Part shown: in pieces, positions 26,852-35,254 of the stretch
Layout of the letters: each line of letters starts with the position of its first letter
Position numbering within the stretch: position 1 is the first letter of the stretch
DNA from: Flavobacterium sp. AG291
GTDB taxonomy: Bacteria > Bacteroidota > Bacteroidia > Flavobacteriales > Flavobacteriaceae
Reading direction: 5' to 3'
Length of the DNA stretch: 64,000 nucleotides
Assembly (NCBI RefSeq): GCF_003350375.1
Contig: NZ_QQAR01000020.1
Location: 1-64,000, forward strand
The notes under the pieces: generated by a model
What the model was told of the DNA's origin: nothing
What the model saw: the letters and a program-made list of their open reading frames with translations, nothing else
The model's database searches: none
Made by a program: the position numbers and the translations under genes

Positions 26852-26874
26852 TTAAATTTTATATTTTTGTCGGG

Positions 26875-27897
26875 ATGAAATTTACAGCAGAACAAATAGC
26901 AGGTATACTGGATGGTGAGGTTGTGGGTAATCCACAGGCTGAAGTATACAAGCTGGCTAAGATTGAAGAAGGTATAGAGGGTTCGCTTACTTTTTTAGCA
27001 AATCCTAAATATCAACAATACATATATTCAACCCAGGCAACTATTACTATAGTTAACAAGACTTTTGAGCCGGAAAATACAATATCAACTACACTTATAA
27101 AAGTTGATGACGCTTACCAATCCTTTTCCAAACTACTTGAGTATTATAATCAGGTTAAATTAATGAAATCGGGCATAGAAGAACCTTCGGTGATTTCTGA
27201 AGGAACTGTTTACGGTGAAAACCTTTATTTAGGTAGTTTCTGCTATGTAGGAAAAAATGTTAAGATTGGAAATAATGTAAAAATTTACCCGAATACTTTT
27301 GTTGGTGATAATGTAGTTATTGGTGACAATACAATACTTTTTGCAGGTGTTCGCGTCTATTCGGAAACCGAAATAGGTAATGGATGTACTATTCATTCTG
27401 GAGCGATTATTGGTTCTGATGGATTTGGATTTGTACCAAATGAAGAAGGCGTTTATAGCAAAGTACCACAAATAGGTAATGTTATTATTGAAGACAATGT
27501 AGATGTTGGGTCTTGTACAACTATCGACAGGGCTACACTAGGTTCTACAGTAATAAAAAAAGGGGTGAAACTTGATAATCAGATTCAGATTGCTCACAAT
27601 GTACTTATTGGTGAAAATACAGTCATTGCTTCTCAAACAGGTGTGGCCGGTTCAACTAAGATAGGCAGCAATTGTATTATTGGCGGACAGGTAGGTATTG
27701 TTGGGCATATTACTATAGGTAATGGCGTAAGGATACAGGCGCAATCCGGAGTTGGTAAGAGTATTCCGGATGGCGAAATTATTCAGGGTAGTCCTGCATT
27801 AGGCTACAATGATTTTAACAAGTCATACGTCCATTTCAGGAATTTCCCTAAAATCGTAGCTGATATCGACGAGCTAAAACAACAAATAAAACAATAA
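26875..27897 (+). CDS. lpxD: UDP-3-O-acylglucosamine N-acyltransferase LpxD
   Basis: 340 residues from the ATG at 26875. The N-terminal uridine-binding LpxD domain (~1-95) is followed by hexapeptide repeats forming a left-handed beta-helix (~100-300), including SGAIIGSDGFGF and the catalytic His in QIQIAHNVLIG. It adds the N-linked 3-hydroxyacyl chain in lipid A synthesis. It is the first gene of a run lpxD-lpxC/fabZ-lpxA with 10-12 bp gaps. A TATTTTTG element (26862-26869) lies 5 bp before the ATG, so a nearly leaderless transcript is possible. Confidence 0.93.
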   Translation: MKFTAEQIAGILDGEVVGNPQAEVYKLAKIEEGIEGSLTFLANPKYQQYIYSTQATITIVNKTFEPENTISTTLIKVDDAYQSFSKLLEYYNQVKLMKSGIEEPSVISEGTVYGENLYLGSFCYVGKNVKIGNNVKIYPNTFVGDNVVIGDNTILFAGVRVYSETEIGNGCTIHSGAIIGSDGFGFVPNEEGVYSKVPQIGNVIIEDNVDVGSCTTIDRATLGSTVIKKGVKLDNQIQIAHNVLIGENTVIASQTGVAGSTKIGSNCIIGGQVGIVGHITIGNGVRIQAQSGVGKSIPDGEIIQGSPALGYNDFNKSYVHFRNFPKIVADIDELKQQIKQ

Positions 27898-27909
27898 ACA
27901 ACAGATATA

Positions 27910-29298
27910 ATGGTTAAACAAACCACAATCAAAAGTGAGATCTCATTAAAAGGAGTTGGATTACATACAGGTAAAGAGGTTACAATGACCTTCAAGCCTG
28001 CTCCTGTTAATAATGGCTATACTTTTGTAAGGGTAGATTTAGAAGGGCAGCCCGTTGTTGAGGCTGATGCCAATTATGTAGTTAATACCCAAAGAGGAAC
28101 TAACCTTGAGAAAAAAGGTGTTAAGATACAAACGTCAGAACATGTACTTGCTGCATTTGTAGGTTGTGATGTTGATAATGTTATAATTGAATTAGATGCT
28201 TCTGAACCTCCAATTATGGATGGTTCGTCTAAATTTTTTGTTGAGGCAATTGAAAAGGTTGGAGTAGAGGAGCAAAATGCTGAACGAAAAATTTATGTTG
28301 TAAAAGAAGTTATTTCTTATACTGATGAAGCTACCGGAAGCGAAATTATCGTTATGCCGGCAGACGATTATCAGGTAACAGCTATGGTAGATTTTGGTAC
28401 TAAAGTTTTAGGTACTCAGAATGCTACTTTAAAAAACATGGCTGACTTTAAAACTGAAATTGCGTCATCGCGTACTTTTAGTTTCCTGCATGAGCTTGAA
28501 GCTCTTTTGAACAATGGACTTATAAAAGGAGGTGACCTTAACAATGCTATTGTTTATGTAGATAAAGAAATATCAAATGAGACCATGGAAAGCCTTAAAA
28601 CTGCCTTTGGTAAAGACAGTATTACGGTTAAACCTAATGGTATACTTGATAACCTTACACTTCACTATCCAAATGAGGCTGCCCGTCACAAACTACTGGA
28701 TGTTGTTGGTGATTTAGCGCTTATAGGTACCAGAATCAAAGGTAAAGTAATTGCAAACAAACCTGGACATTTTGTAAACACTCAGTTTGCAAAAAAAATG
28801 TCTAAAATCATAAAAATTGAAGAGCGCAATCAGGTGCCGGTTTATGACCTGCATAAAGAGCCTTTGATGGATGTGAACAAAATAATGAGCATGTTGCCGC
28901 ACCGTCCGCCGTTTTTATTGGTGGATAAAATCCTTGAGATGAGTGACAATCATGTTGTAGGTCTTAAAAATGTGACAATGAACGAAAGCTTTTTCGTGGG
29001 TCACTTCCCGGGCGCTCCGGTTATGCCGGGTGTTCTTATAGTTGAGGCTATGGCACAGTGTGGAGGTATACTTATACTAAGCTCTGTTCCGGATCCTGAA
29101 AACTACCTTACTTATTTCATGAAAATTGACAATGTTAAGTTTAAACATAAAGTACTTCCTGGTGATACACTTGTGTTTAAATGTGATCTTATTTCTCCTA
29201 TCCGCAGAGGTATTTGTCATATGCAGGCTAACGCTTATGCAAATGGTAAACTTGTTGCTGAAGCAGAACTAATGGCACAAATTGTCAAAAATAGCTAA
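27910..29298 (+). CDS. lpxC/fabZ: Fused LpxC deacetylase and FabZ dehydratase
   Basis: 462 residues. The LpxC part (~1-300) shows GVGLHTG, the zinc-binding SEHVLAAFVG and the second zinc/catalytic region LHYPNEAARHKLLDVVGDL. The FabZ hot-dog part (~310-460) shows LPHRPPFLLVDKI and the active site HFPGAPVMPGVLIVEAMAQ (His and Glu). LpxC commits UDP-acyl-GlcNAc to lipid A by deacetylation; FabZ dehydrates 3-hydroxyacyl-ACP and draws on the same substrate pool. The fusion is usual in Bacteroidota. Confidence 0.95.
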   Translation: MVKQTTIKSEISLKGVGLHTGKEVTMTFKPAPVNNGYTFVRVDLEGQPVVEADANYVVNTQRGTNLEKKGVKIQTSEHVLAAFVGCDVDNVIIELDASEPPIMDGSSKFFVEAIEKVGVEEQNAERKIYVVKEVISYTDEATGSEIIVMPADDYQVTAMVDFGTKVLGTQNATLKNMADFKTEIASSRTFSFLHELEALLNNGLIKGGDLNNAIVYVDKEISNETMESLKTAFGKDSITVKPNGILDNLTLHYPNEAARHKLLDVVGDLALIGTRIKGKVIANKPGHFVNTQFAKKMSKIIKIEERNQVPVYDLHKEPLMDVNKIMSMLPHRPPFLLVDKILEMSDNHVVGLKNVTMNESFFVGHFPGAPVMPGVLIVEAMAQCGGILILSSVPDPENYLTYFMKIDNVKFKHKVLPGDTLVFKCDLISPIRRGICHMQANAYANGKLVAEAELMAQIVKNS

Positions 29299-29308
29299 AC
29301 AGAAATTT

Positions 29309-30094
29309 ATGAATCAACCGTTAGCATACGTACATCCGGGCGCAAAGATTGCTAAAAACGTAGTAATCGAGCCTTTTACCACTATCCATAATAATGTTGA
29401 GATAGGGGAAGGAACCTGGATAGGTTCTAATGTTACTATTATGGAGGGTGCCAGAATTGGTAAAAACTGTAATATTTTTCCTGGCGCTGTAATATCTGCA
29501 GTACCACAGGATCTTAAATTTGGAGGTGAAGATTCACTTGCAATAATTGGTGATAACTGTACTATACGTGAGTGTGTTACAATAAATAGAGGTACAATTG
29601 CCTCTGGTCAGACAAGACTTGGAAACAATTGTCTGGTTATGGCTACTGCACATATTGCCCACGATTGTCATATAGGAGATAATGCAATAATTGTAAATGG
29701 TGTTGCTCTTGCCGGACACGTTACTGTTGGTAATTATGCTATCATTGGAGGGCTTGCAGCAGTACATCAGTTTATTAGTATTGGAGACCATGCCATGATT
29801 TCAGGCGGATCTCTTGTCCGTAAAGATGTGCCCCCTTATACTAAAGCAGCAAAAGAACCACTTTCTTATGTTGGTATTAACTCAATCGGTTTAAGAAGAA
29901 GAGGTTTTACCCCTGAAAAGATTAGAGAGATTCAGGATATTTACAGGATTTTATATCAAAAGAATTACAATACAACTCAGGCTTTAAGTATTATTGAAGC
30001 TGAGATGGAAGCTACTCCGGAACGCGACGAGATTATCCTTTTCATTAGGAATTCTTCAAGAGGGGTTATGAAAGGTTATACAGGAATTTATTAA
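29309..30094 (+). CDS. lpxA: UDP-N-acetylglucosamine O-acyltransferase LpxA
   Basis: 261 residues from ATG 29309, 10 bp after lpxC/fabZ. Hexapeptide repeats fill ~1-190 (YVHPGAKIAKNVVIEPF, AIIVNGVALAGHVTVG), with the catalytic His in TAHIAHDCHIG and the C-terminal helical domain (GLRRRGFTPEKIREIQDIYR). It transfers the first 3-hydroxyacyl chain to UDP-GlcNAc. The upstream in-frame start at 29282 would overlap lpxC/fabZ and is not favoured. Confidence 0.94.
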   Translation: MNQPLAYVHPGAKIAKNVVIEPFTTIHNNVEIGEGTWIGSNVTIMEGARIGKNCNIFPGAVISAVPQDLKFGGEDSLAIIGDNCTIRECVTINRGTIASGQTRLGNNCLVMATAHIAHDCHIGDNAIIVNGVALAGHVTVGNYAIIGGLAAVHQFISIGDHAMISGGSLVRKDVPPYTKAAKEPLSYVGINSIGLRRRGFTPEKIREIQDIYRILYQKNYNTTQALSIIEAEMEATPERDEIILFIRNSSRGVMKGYTGIY

Positions 30095-30187
30095 TAGCAA
30101 TTGATTATTTGTGGATTCATTTTTTTGCTTTTCTACAAATTAACATGTTCACGAATATTTACATAAAACAAAATAAACAATTTAAAA

Positions 30188-30754
30188 ATGGCAAGTACAT
30201 CAGATATCAGAAACGGGTTATGTATTAAATTTAACCACGATATATATAAAATTATTGAATTCCTTCACGTTAAGCCGGGTAAAGGTCCTGCTTTCGTAAG
30301 AACAAAACTTAAAAGCCTTACTACAGGAAAAGTATTGGATAATACATTCTCTGCAGGTCATAAAATTGATGATGTAAGGGTTGAAACTCATAAATTCCAG
30401 TTTTTATATGCTGAAGGTGATAACTATAACTTCATGCATGTTGAAACTTATGAGCAAATCTCATTAAGTAAAGACATTCTTGATGCTCCGGATCTTTTAA
30501 AAGAAGGTGAAAATGTAATGGTTATCTGGAATACGGAAACTGATGCGCCTCTTTCTGTTGATATGCCTGCTTCTGTAATTCTTGAAGTTACTTATGCCGA
30601 GCCAGGTGTTAAAGGTAATACTGCTACAAATGCAACTAAACCTGCCAAAGTTGAGACAGGTGCATCAGTAAACGTACCTCTTTTCATCAATGAAGGTGAT
30701 AAAATTAAAATTGATACAGCTTCAGGACAATACATGGAGCGTGTAAAAGAATAG
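30188..30754 (+). CDS. efp: Translation elongation factor P
   Basis: 188 residues, the usual length. Three beta-barrel domains are expected: the N-terminal KOW-like domain with KPGKGPAFVRTK, where Lys32 sits at the tip that is modified in many bacteria, and the C-terminal OB domain with INEGDKIKIDTASGQYMERV. EF-P relieves ribosome stalling at polyproline. It is in line with lpxA (93-bp gap), and a hairpin follows the stop (30783-30814). Confidence 0.95.
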   Translation: MASTSDIRNGLCIKFNHDIYKIIEFLHVKPGKGPAFVRTKLKSLTTGKVLDNTFSAGHKIDDVRVETHKFQFLYAEGDNYNFMHVETYEQISLSKDILDAPDLLKEGENVMVIWNTETDAPLSVDMPASVILEVTYAEPGVKGNTATNATKPAKVETGASVNVPLFINEGDKIKIDTASGQYMERVKE

Positions 30755-30782
30755 ATAAGCTACTGATTTATCAGATGGTTTG

Positions 30783-30814
30783 AAGGTTCGGTTGTTTTTG
30801 AATAGCCGAACCTT
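30783..30814 (+). terminator. Possible terminator after efp
   Basis: Stem AAGGTTCGG (30783-30791) with CCGAACCTT (30806-30814) and a 14-nt loop, followed by a short T-run and then A-rich DNA. It is moderately convincing and would separate efp from the second lpxD-like gene. Confidence 0.55.
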
Positions 30815-30839
30815 TTAAAAAAACAAATAAACGTAAGAA

Positions 30840-31769
30840 ATGAAATTCCCAAAAGTTTATCCTTTAAAGGAAATTGCAGCTCTTATAGAGTGCAGTTATG
30901 TGGGTAGTGATGATTTCCCTGTTCATGGCATGAATGAGATTCATGTTGTTGAGCCAGGGGATATTGTTTTTGTAGACCACCCTAAATATTATGACAAAGC
31001 ACTTCAGTCTGCTGCAACTATTGTTCTTATTAACAAAGAAGTAGAGTGTCCGGAGGGTAAAGCTTTACTAGTTTCTGATGATCCTTTCAGGGATTTTAAT
31101 AAACTTACAAAACACTTTAAGCCATTTCAGTCTTCAGCAAGCAGCATATCTTCGAGTGCTGAAATAGGTGAAGGTACAGTAATACAGCCCAATACTTTTG
31201 TAGGTAACAATGTGAAGATTGGTAAAAACTGCCTTATCCATTCCAATGTTAGCATTTATGACAATACTATCATAGGTGATAATGTTATCATTCATTCAGG
31301 TACTGTTTTAGGTGCTGATGCTTTTTATTATAAAAAACGCCCTGAAGGTTTTGATCAGCTTTTATCAGGGGGTAGGGTTATAATTGAAGATAATGTAGGT
31401 ATTGGTGCCTTATGTACCATTGATAAAGGCGTTACCGGTGATACAACAATTGGTTATGGTACAAAAATTGATAATCAGGTTCAGATAGGACATGATACTA
31501 TTATTGGGAAAAAATGCTTAATTGCTGCCCAAACCGGAATAGCCGGTTGTGTTGTTATCGAAGATGAAGTAACGTTTTGGGGCCAATCCGGTACTACAAG
31601 TGGTATTACTATCGGCTCGAAAGCTGTTATACAGGCACAATCAGGTGTTGGTAAATCATTAGAAGGGGGTAAGGTTTATTTTGGCAGCCCTGCTGAAGAA
31701 GCGCGTTCTAAAATGAAACAAATGGCTTTTATAAAACGTATTCCTGAAATACTTGAAAAATTAAAATAA
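30840..31769 (+). CDS. LpxD-like hexapeptide acyltransferase, second paralogue
   Basis: 309 residues. The domain plan is as in LpxD: an N-terminal nucleotide-binding-like region (~1-100), then a left-handed beta-helix (~105-285). The catalytic-type His is kept (QVQIGHDTIIG), but the stretch around the LpxD DGFGF segment reads ADAFYYKKRPEGFDQ, so acceptor binding should differ. It could be a lipid A enzyme for another acyl chain or an N-acyltransferase for a different UDP-sugar. It overlaps nothing, and the next gene starts 1 bp after its stop. Confidence 0.82.
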   Translation: MKFPKVYPLKEIAALIECSYVGSDDFPVHGMNEIHVVEPGDIVFVDHPKYYDKALQSAATIVLINKEVECPEGKALLVSDDPFRDFNKLTKHFKPFQSSASSISSSAEIGEGTVIQPNTFVGNNVKIGKNCLIHSNVSIYDNTIIGDNVIIHSGTVLGADAFYYKKRPEGFDQLLSGGRVIIEDNVGIGALCTIDKGVTGDTTIGYGTKIDNQVQIGHDTIIGKKCLIAAQTGIAGCVVIEDEVTFWGQSGTTSGITIGSKAVIQAQSGVGKSLEGGKVYFGSPAEEARSKMKQMAFIKRIPEILEKLK

Positions 31770-31770
31770 T

Positions 31771-32133
31771 ATGAGTGCTAAAGAATTGGTATCAGAATAT
31801 TATTCTTCTGAAGCGTATAAATCAAAAGAATTAATGAAGCATTACCTTCATGATGATCTTGTTATACAATGGCATAGTTCTAAAGGCTATCTTCAATTGG
31901 ATAAAAATGACTTGCTTACGCTTGCCGAAGAACTTGAAAAATCTTATTCTTCGTCATCTCTTGATATAACACATATCATAAGTGAAGATAATATTGTTAC
32001 CGTTCGTTATACGCATTATGTCTATCCTATTGAGACTCCCAACGAGCAAATGCCACTTGCTCATTTTGTTGTAATCTGGGAAGTTTTGGATAATAAATTT
32101 TATAAAGGCTATCTGATGAGTCAGGTTGGTTAA
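31771..32133 (+). CDS. NTF2/SnoaL-like small protein
   Basis: 120 residues with the pattern of the NTF2-like cone fold: N-terminal helix with LMKHYLHDDLVIQWHSSKG, a middle helix (LLTLAEELEKSY), and C-terminal strands TVRYTHYVYPIE and HFVVIWEVLDNKFYKGYLMSQ. It has no signal peptide. The function is not evident. It starts 1 bp after the LpxD-like gene, so it is translationally coupled with it. Confidence 0.72.
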   Translation: MSAKELVSEYYSSEAYKSKELMKHYLHDDLVIQWHSSKGYLQLDKNDLLTLAEELEKSYSSSSLDITHIISEDNIVTVRYTHYVYPIETPNEQMPLAHFVVIWEVLDNKFYKGYLMSQVG

Positions 32134-32249
32134 AGCTAATATTATTTTTAGTAAAAATATCTTTATAAAAGTCATATAAAGCTTTAATAATATTTTACAA
32201 AACCCTATTTTTGCAACACGATTTAATAAAATAATTTAAAAAATATATC

Positions 32250-33122
32250 ATGAGTGTTTTAGTTAATAAAGATTCCAAAATAATTGTTCAGGGATTTACA
32301 GGTAGCGAAGGTACTTTCCATGCTACTCAAATGATAGAGTACGGTACTAACGTAGTAGGTGGTGTAACACCGGGAAAAGGTGGTACAACTCACTTAGATC
32401 GTCCTGTATTCAATACTGTTAAAGACGCTGTAGATATCGCAGGTGCTGACACAACTATCATTTTTGTTCCGCCTGCATTTGCTGCTGACGCTATTATGGA
32501 GGCTGCTGAAGCTGGTATCAAAGTAATCATCACAATTACTGAAGGTATTCCGGTTGCTGATATGATTAAAGCTTATGACTATATCCAAGATAAAGATTGC
32601 CGTTTAGTAGGTCCTAACTGTCCGGGTGTAATTACTCCGGGTGAAGCTAAAGTTGGTATCATGCCAGGTTTTGTTTTCAAAAAAGGTACAGTTGGTATTG
32701 TTTCTAAATCTGGTACTCTTACTTATGAAGCTGCTGACCAAGTTGTAAAACAAGGTCTTGGTATTACTACAGCTATCGGTATTGGTGGTGATCCAATTAT
32801 TGGTACGACTACTAAAGAGGCTGTTGAACTTTTAATGAACGACCCTGAAACTGAGGCTATCATCATGATTGGTGAAATTGGAGGTCAGTTAGAGGCTGAT
32901 GCTGCTAAATGGATAAAAGCTGATGGTAACAGAAAGCCTGTTATTGGATTTATCGCTGGTGAGACTGCTCCTAAAGGACGTACAATGGGCCACGCAGGTG
33001 CAATCGTTGGTGGTGCTGATGATACAGCTGAAGCTAAGAAACGTATCATGAGAGAGAATGGAATTCATGTTGTTGATTCTCCGGCTGAAATTGGTAAAAA
33101 AGTAAAAGAAGTATTAGGTTAA
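32250..33122 (+). CDS. sucD: Succinyl-CoA synthetase alpha subunit
   Basis: 290 residues, family length. CoA-binding Rossmann domain (IIVQGFTGSEGTFHATQ, VGGVTPGKGG), the ligase domain (GPNCPGVITPGE, GIVSKSGTLTYEA), and the phosphohistidine in GHAGAIVGG near residue 250. It makes succinate and NTP from succinyl-CoA in the TCA cycle with SucC, which is not in the window. A TATTTTTG -7-like element lies at 32206-32213, and a strong terminator follows (33141-33169). Confidence 0.96.
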   Translation: MSVLVNKDSKIIVQGFTGSEGTFHATQMIEYGTNVVGGVTPGKGGTTHLDRPVFNTVKDAVDIAGADTTIIFVPPAFAADAIMEAAEAGIKVIITITEGIPVADMIKAYDYIQDKDCRLVGPNCPGVITPGEAKVGIMPGFVFKKGTVGIVSKSGTLTYEAADQVVKQGLGITTAIGIGGDPIIGTTTKEAVELLMNDPETEAIIMIGEIGGQLEADAAKWIKADGNRKPVIGFIAGETAPKGRTMGHAGAIVGGADDTAEAKKRIMRENGIHVVDSPAEIGKKVKEVLG

Positions 33123-33140
33123 TTTCCTGATTCCAAATAT

Positions 33141-33169
33141 AAAAGTCCCGCTATTAGCGGGACTTTTTT
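33141..33169 (+). terminator. Terminator of sucD
   Basis: Inverted repeat AAAAGTCCCGCTA with TAGCGGGACTTTT around one central base, followed by more T. Strong on the plus strand. Confidence 0.9.
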
Positions 33170-33252
33170 GTATTTATATATAATGCCTCTAGCTAAGTTT
33201 TACGAACTTATAAAACATGAATAGAGTTTTTAAAATACTTCTGATAGATCTT

Positions 33253-33858
33253 TTACATTTCTGAATCTTCCTCAGCTGCATCAAAATTTATAGTGTTGTA
33301 TGCAGCTTCAGTCAGCGTAATATCAGCTTCTTTTTCTTCATTAAGAGTTTCGTGAAGTAAAGCCGCTGCCTCTTTTTGACCTAGGGTTTTGGCAAAAGCG
33401 CAAAGTGTACCATAAGTAGCAATTTCATAGTGTTCTATTTTTTGTGAGGCTGCAATTATTCCTGCATCCCTTACAGGGCCTGGCTCAGTACTTTCCATAA
33501 TATCCTGGCCTTCTTTTATCAATCCGTCCATCGCATCACATTTTTTGGCTGTTGCTTTTTTACCTGCAAGCTCAAATACTTTTTCCAGTCTTGATATTTG
33601 CTCTTCGGTTACAGATAGATGGTTTTCTAATGAGGATATTAAGTTTTCGCTAGTTGCATTTTTAGCCATTTTTGGTAATGCCTTAGTTAGAGCTTTTTCT
33701 GCCCAGTAAATATCTTTTAAGCTATCGATATATAACTCCATAAGCCCTTCTGCTGCTGTGCTCTTAGCTTTCAATTTACGGGTAGTAGTTTTTGTAGTTG
33801 AAGCTTTTAGCGTTCTTGCTGCTCCAGTTGATTTTGTTGTTTTTGTTTCAGTTTTCAT
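33253..33858 (-). CDS. DUF892 ferritin-like protein (YciE/YciF type)
   Basis: 201 residues. A Thr/Lys-rich basic tail (~1-35) precedes a four-helix bundle (~38-190) with LMELYIDSLKDIYWAEKALTKALP, ENHLSVTEEQISRLEKVFE and SQKIEHYEIATYGTL, the Glu/His pattern of YciF-like ferritin-like proteins. These are stress-induced and may bind a di-metal site. The basic tail might bind DNA, which is inference. Monocistronic; no clear terminator was seen. Confidence 0.85.
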   Translation of the reverse strand: MKTETKTTKSTGAARTLKASTTKTTTRKLKAKSTAAEGLMELYIDSLKDIYWAEKALTKALPKMAKNATSENLISSLENHLSVTEEQISRLEKVFELAGKKATAKKCDAMDGLIKEGQDIMESTEPGPVRDAGIIAASQKIEHYEIATYGTLCAFAKTLGQKEAAALLHETLNEEKEADITLTEAAYNTINFDAAEEDSEM

Positions 33859-34046
33859 AATCCTTTTTTTAAATTAGTTTCTATTAATAACTTGTTGATA
33901 ATCTCAAATTTAGAACTATCTGAAACCTCATGTTATTAACTAAATCATAAAAGAAATAGATGTAACAATACTTTAACTCAGTACGTTATAGCTTTATTAA
34001 AAACAATTCATTTATTTATAAAATCGATCAAAATATTTACAATCTG

Positions 34047-34541
34047 ATGAAAAAAGCTTTTTTACCTTTTGTATATAAAGATTCACTAATACTCATATTA
34101 GGTACTATGCCAGGTGAAAAGTCTTTGGAGCTTGGAGAATATTATGGAAATAAAGGAAATCAATTTTGGAGACTGATATTTACTATTTTTAACTTGCCGC
34201 TGGAGCATGAATATAGCAAGAAGATAAATTTGCTAAAAGAGCATCGTATAGCTATTTGGGATGTGCTTGAATATTGTGAGCGGGAGGGGAGTCTGGATAG
34301 TAATATTAGGAATGAAAAAGCTAATGATTTTGAGAATTTCTACCATAACTATCCAAACATTAAACATGTATTGTTTTCAAGTAAAAATGCTGAAAAATAT
34401 TACCTGAAATATATAGGTAAGAGACTGGATTTAAACTATGATACGTTGCCTTCGCCAAGTGGAGCTAATGCAACAAAAAACTTTGAAGAAAAGCTTGATG
34501 AATGGAAGAAAAAAATTTTGCCGCTGATCATGAACGACTAG
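34047..34541 (+). CDS. DNA-deoxyinosine (hypoxanthine) glycosylase, UDG superfamily
   Basis: 164 residues. The N-terminal LILGTMPGEKSLELGEYYGN and the late LPSPSGANA match the active-site and substrate-loop motifs of the UDG-superfamily hypoxanthine-DNA glycosylases (Mug-related). It should remove deaminated adenine from DNA at the start of base excision repair. The 3' end of the gene overlaps a hairpin (34513-34552) that reads as a terminator for the opposite strand. Confidence 0.8.
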   Translation: MKKAFLPFVYKDSLILILGTMPGEKSLELGEYYGNKGNQFWRLIFTIFNLPLEHEYSKKINLLKEHRIAIWDVLEYCEREGSLDSNIRNEKANDFENFYHNYPNIKHVLFSSKNAEKYYLKYIGKRLDLNYDTLPSPSGANATKNFEEKLDEWKKKILPLIMND

Positions 34542-34552
34542 CGGCAAAATTT
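34513..34552 (-). terminator. Terminator on the minus strand overlapping the glycosylase stop
   Basis: The 13-bp perfect stem (34513-34525 with 34540-34552) has a 14-nt loop. The T-run of seven lies only on the minus-strand exit side, so it should terminate leftward transcription, that is, from the small ORF at 34567-34677. On the plus strand it may also stop the glycosylase mRNA weakly. Confidence 0.78.
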
Positions 34553-34566
34553 GAAATGTTTAAATT

Positions 34567-34677
34567 TTAAGACATAAAATATCTTCTAAGCTTACGTTGC
34601 TTATAGTTTCTTACTATTTGAACAGTAAGAGACTTTACCTTTGCTTTTAATCCATTCCAGTTCATTTTACGCTTCAT
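34567..34677 (-). CDS. 36-residue highly basic small ORF
   Basis: An ATG-to-TAA frame of 36 codons beginning MKRKMNWNGLKAKVKS and ending RRYFMS. Twelve of 36 residues are Lys or Arg and none is acidic. It fills an otherwise gene-poor 466-bp gap, and its stop is 14 bp before a terminator that points the same way, which supports real transcription. I do not recognise a family. A small RNA-binding or ribosome-associated peptide is possible; an untranslated small RNA from the same locus is the alternative. Confidence 0.5.
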   Translation of the reverse strand: MKRKMNWNGLKAKVKSLTVQIVRNYKQRKLRRYFMS

Positions 34678-35007
34678 TTAATTTTGATGCAAGTTCAGTA
34701 AATAGTGATATACAACTTCAGAACTAAATGTTAATTGCGTATACTTTAACATAATTCGAATATAATCTAATGCTATTTTGCATTTTTGCATACTAAATAT
34801 TAAAAAAAATGTACCCCTGAAATATATTTAATTTAATGTTAACATTATTTAAGTTATTTTTTGTAGATTTATATAACTATTTAACAAGGTTTTATCCTTT
34901 TGCACCTTACTTTACTAAGAAATTATGAAAAACAGTTAATAATTGAAAGAACTATTTATCCAATAGTCTTTCGAAGTTATTTGAATTAACCAATTAAACC
35001 AAGGATT
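34678..35007. other. Gene-poor region of 330 bp
   Basis: Very AT-rich. It should contain the promoter of the minus-strand small ORF and of the plus-strand gene at 35008. An imperfect inverted repeat GAAAGA-ACTATT with AATAGT-CTTTC lies at 34945-34972. No further ORF was found. Confidence 0.5.
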
Positions 35008-35205
35008 ATGAAGATGTTTAGTTTTATTTTTTCAGTAATTGCTTTTCTGGGAATAGGAAGTTATATTGTTTTAGATTTTCCTGATTTAAAAGACTCAAAT
35101 GGCTTAATCTATTTTTTACTGTTATTTGTATTAGTACTAATGAGTCTTACCGGGATTTTTCTTAATATGCCTTTCTTTCATAGATCTTCTTCTAATAAAA
35201 GATAG
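35008..35205 (+). CDS. Small two-helix membrane protein of unknown function
   Basis: 65 residues. Two hydrophobic helices (~3-22 and ~33-54) are separated by a short acidic loop (DFPDLKDSNG), with a basic tail RSSSNKR. No known family recognised. It is convergent with terC, and a shared hairpin follows (35230-35246). Confidence 0.6.
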   Translation: MKMFSFIFSVIAFLGIGSYIVLDFPDLKDSNGLIYFLLLFVLVLMSLTGIFLNMPFFHRSSSNKR

Positions 35206-35229
35206 TTGCAATATATGTTTATAAAAAAA

Positions 35230-35246
35230 GCATTCATAATGAATGC
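35230..35246. terminator. Terminator between small membrane gene and terC
   Basis: Stem GCATTC (35230-35235) with GAATGC (35241-35246). A run of seven T follows on the minus strand, and CTCTTTG on the plus strand. Confidence 0.7.
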
Positions 35247-35254
35247 CTCTTTGT

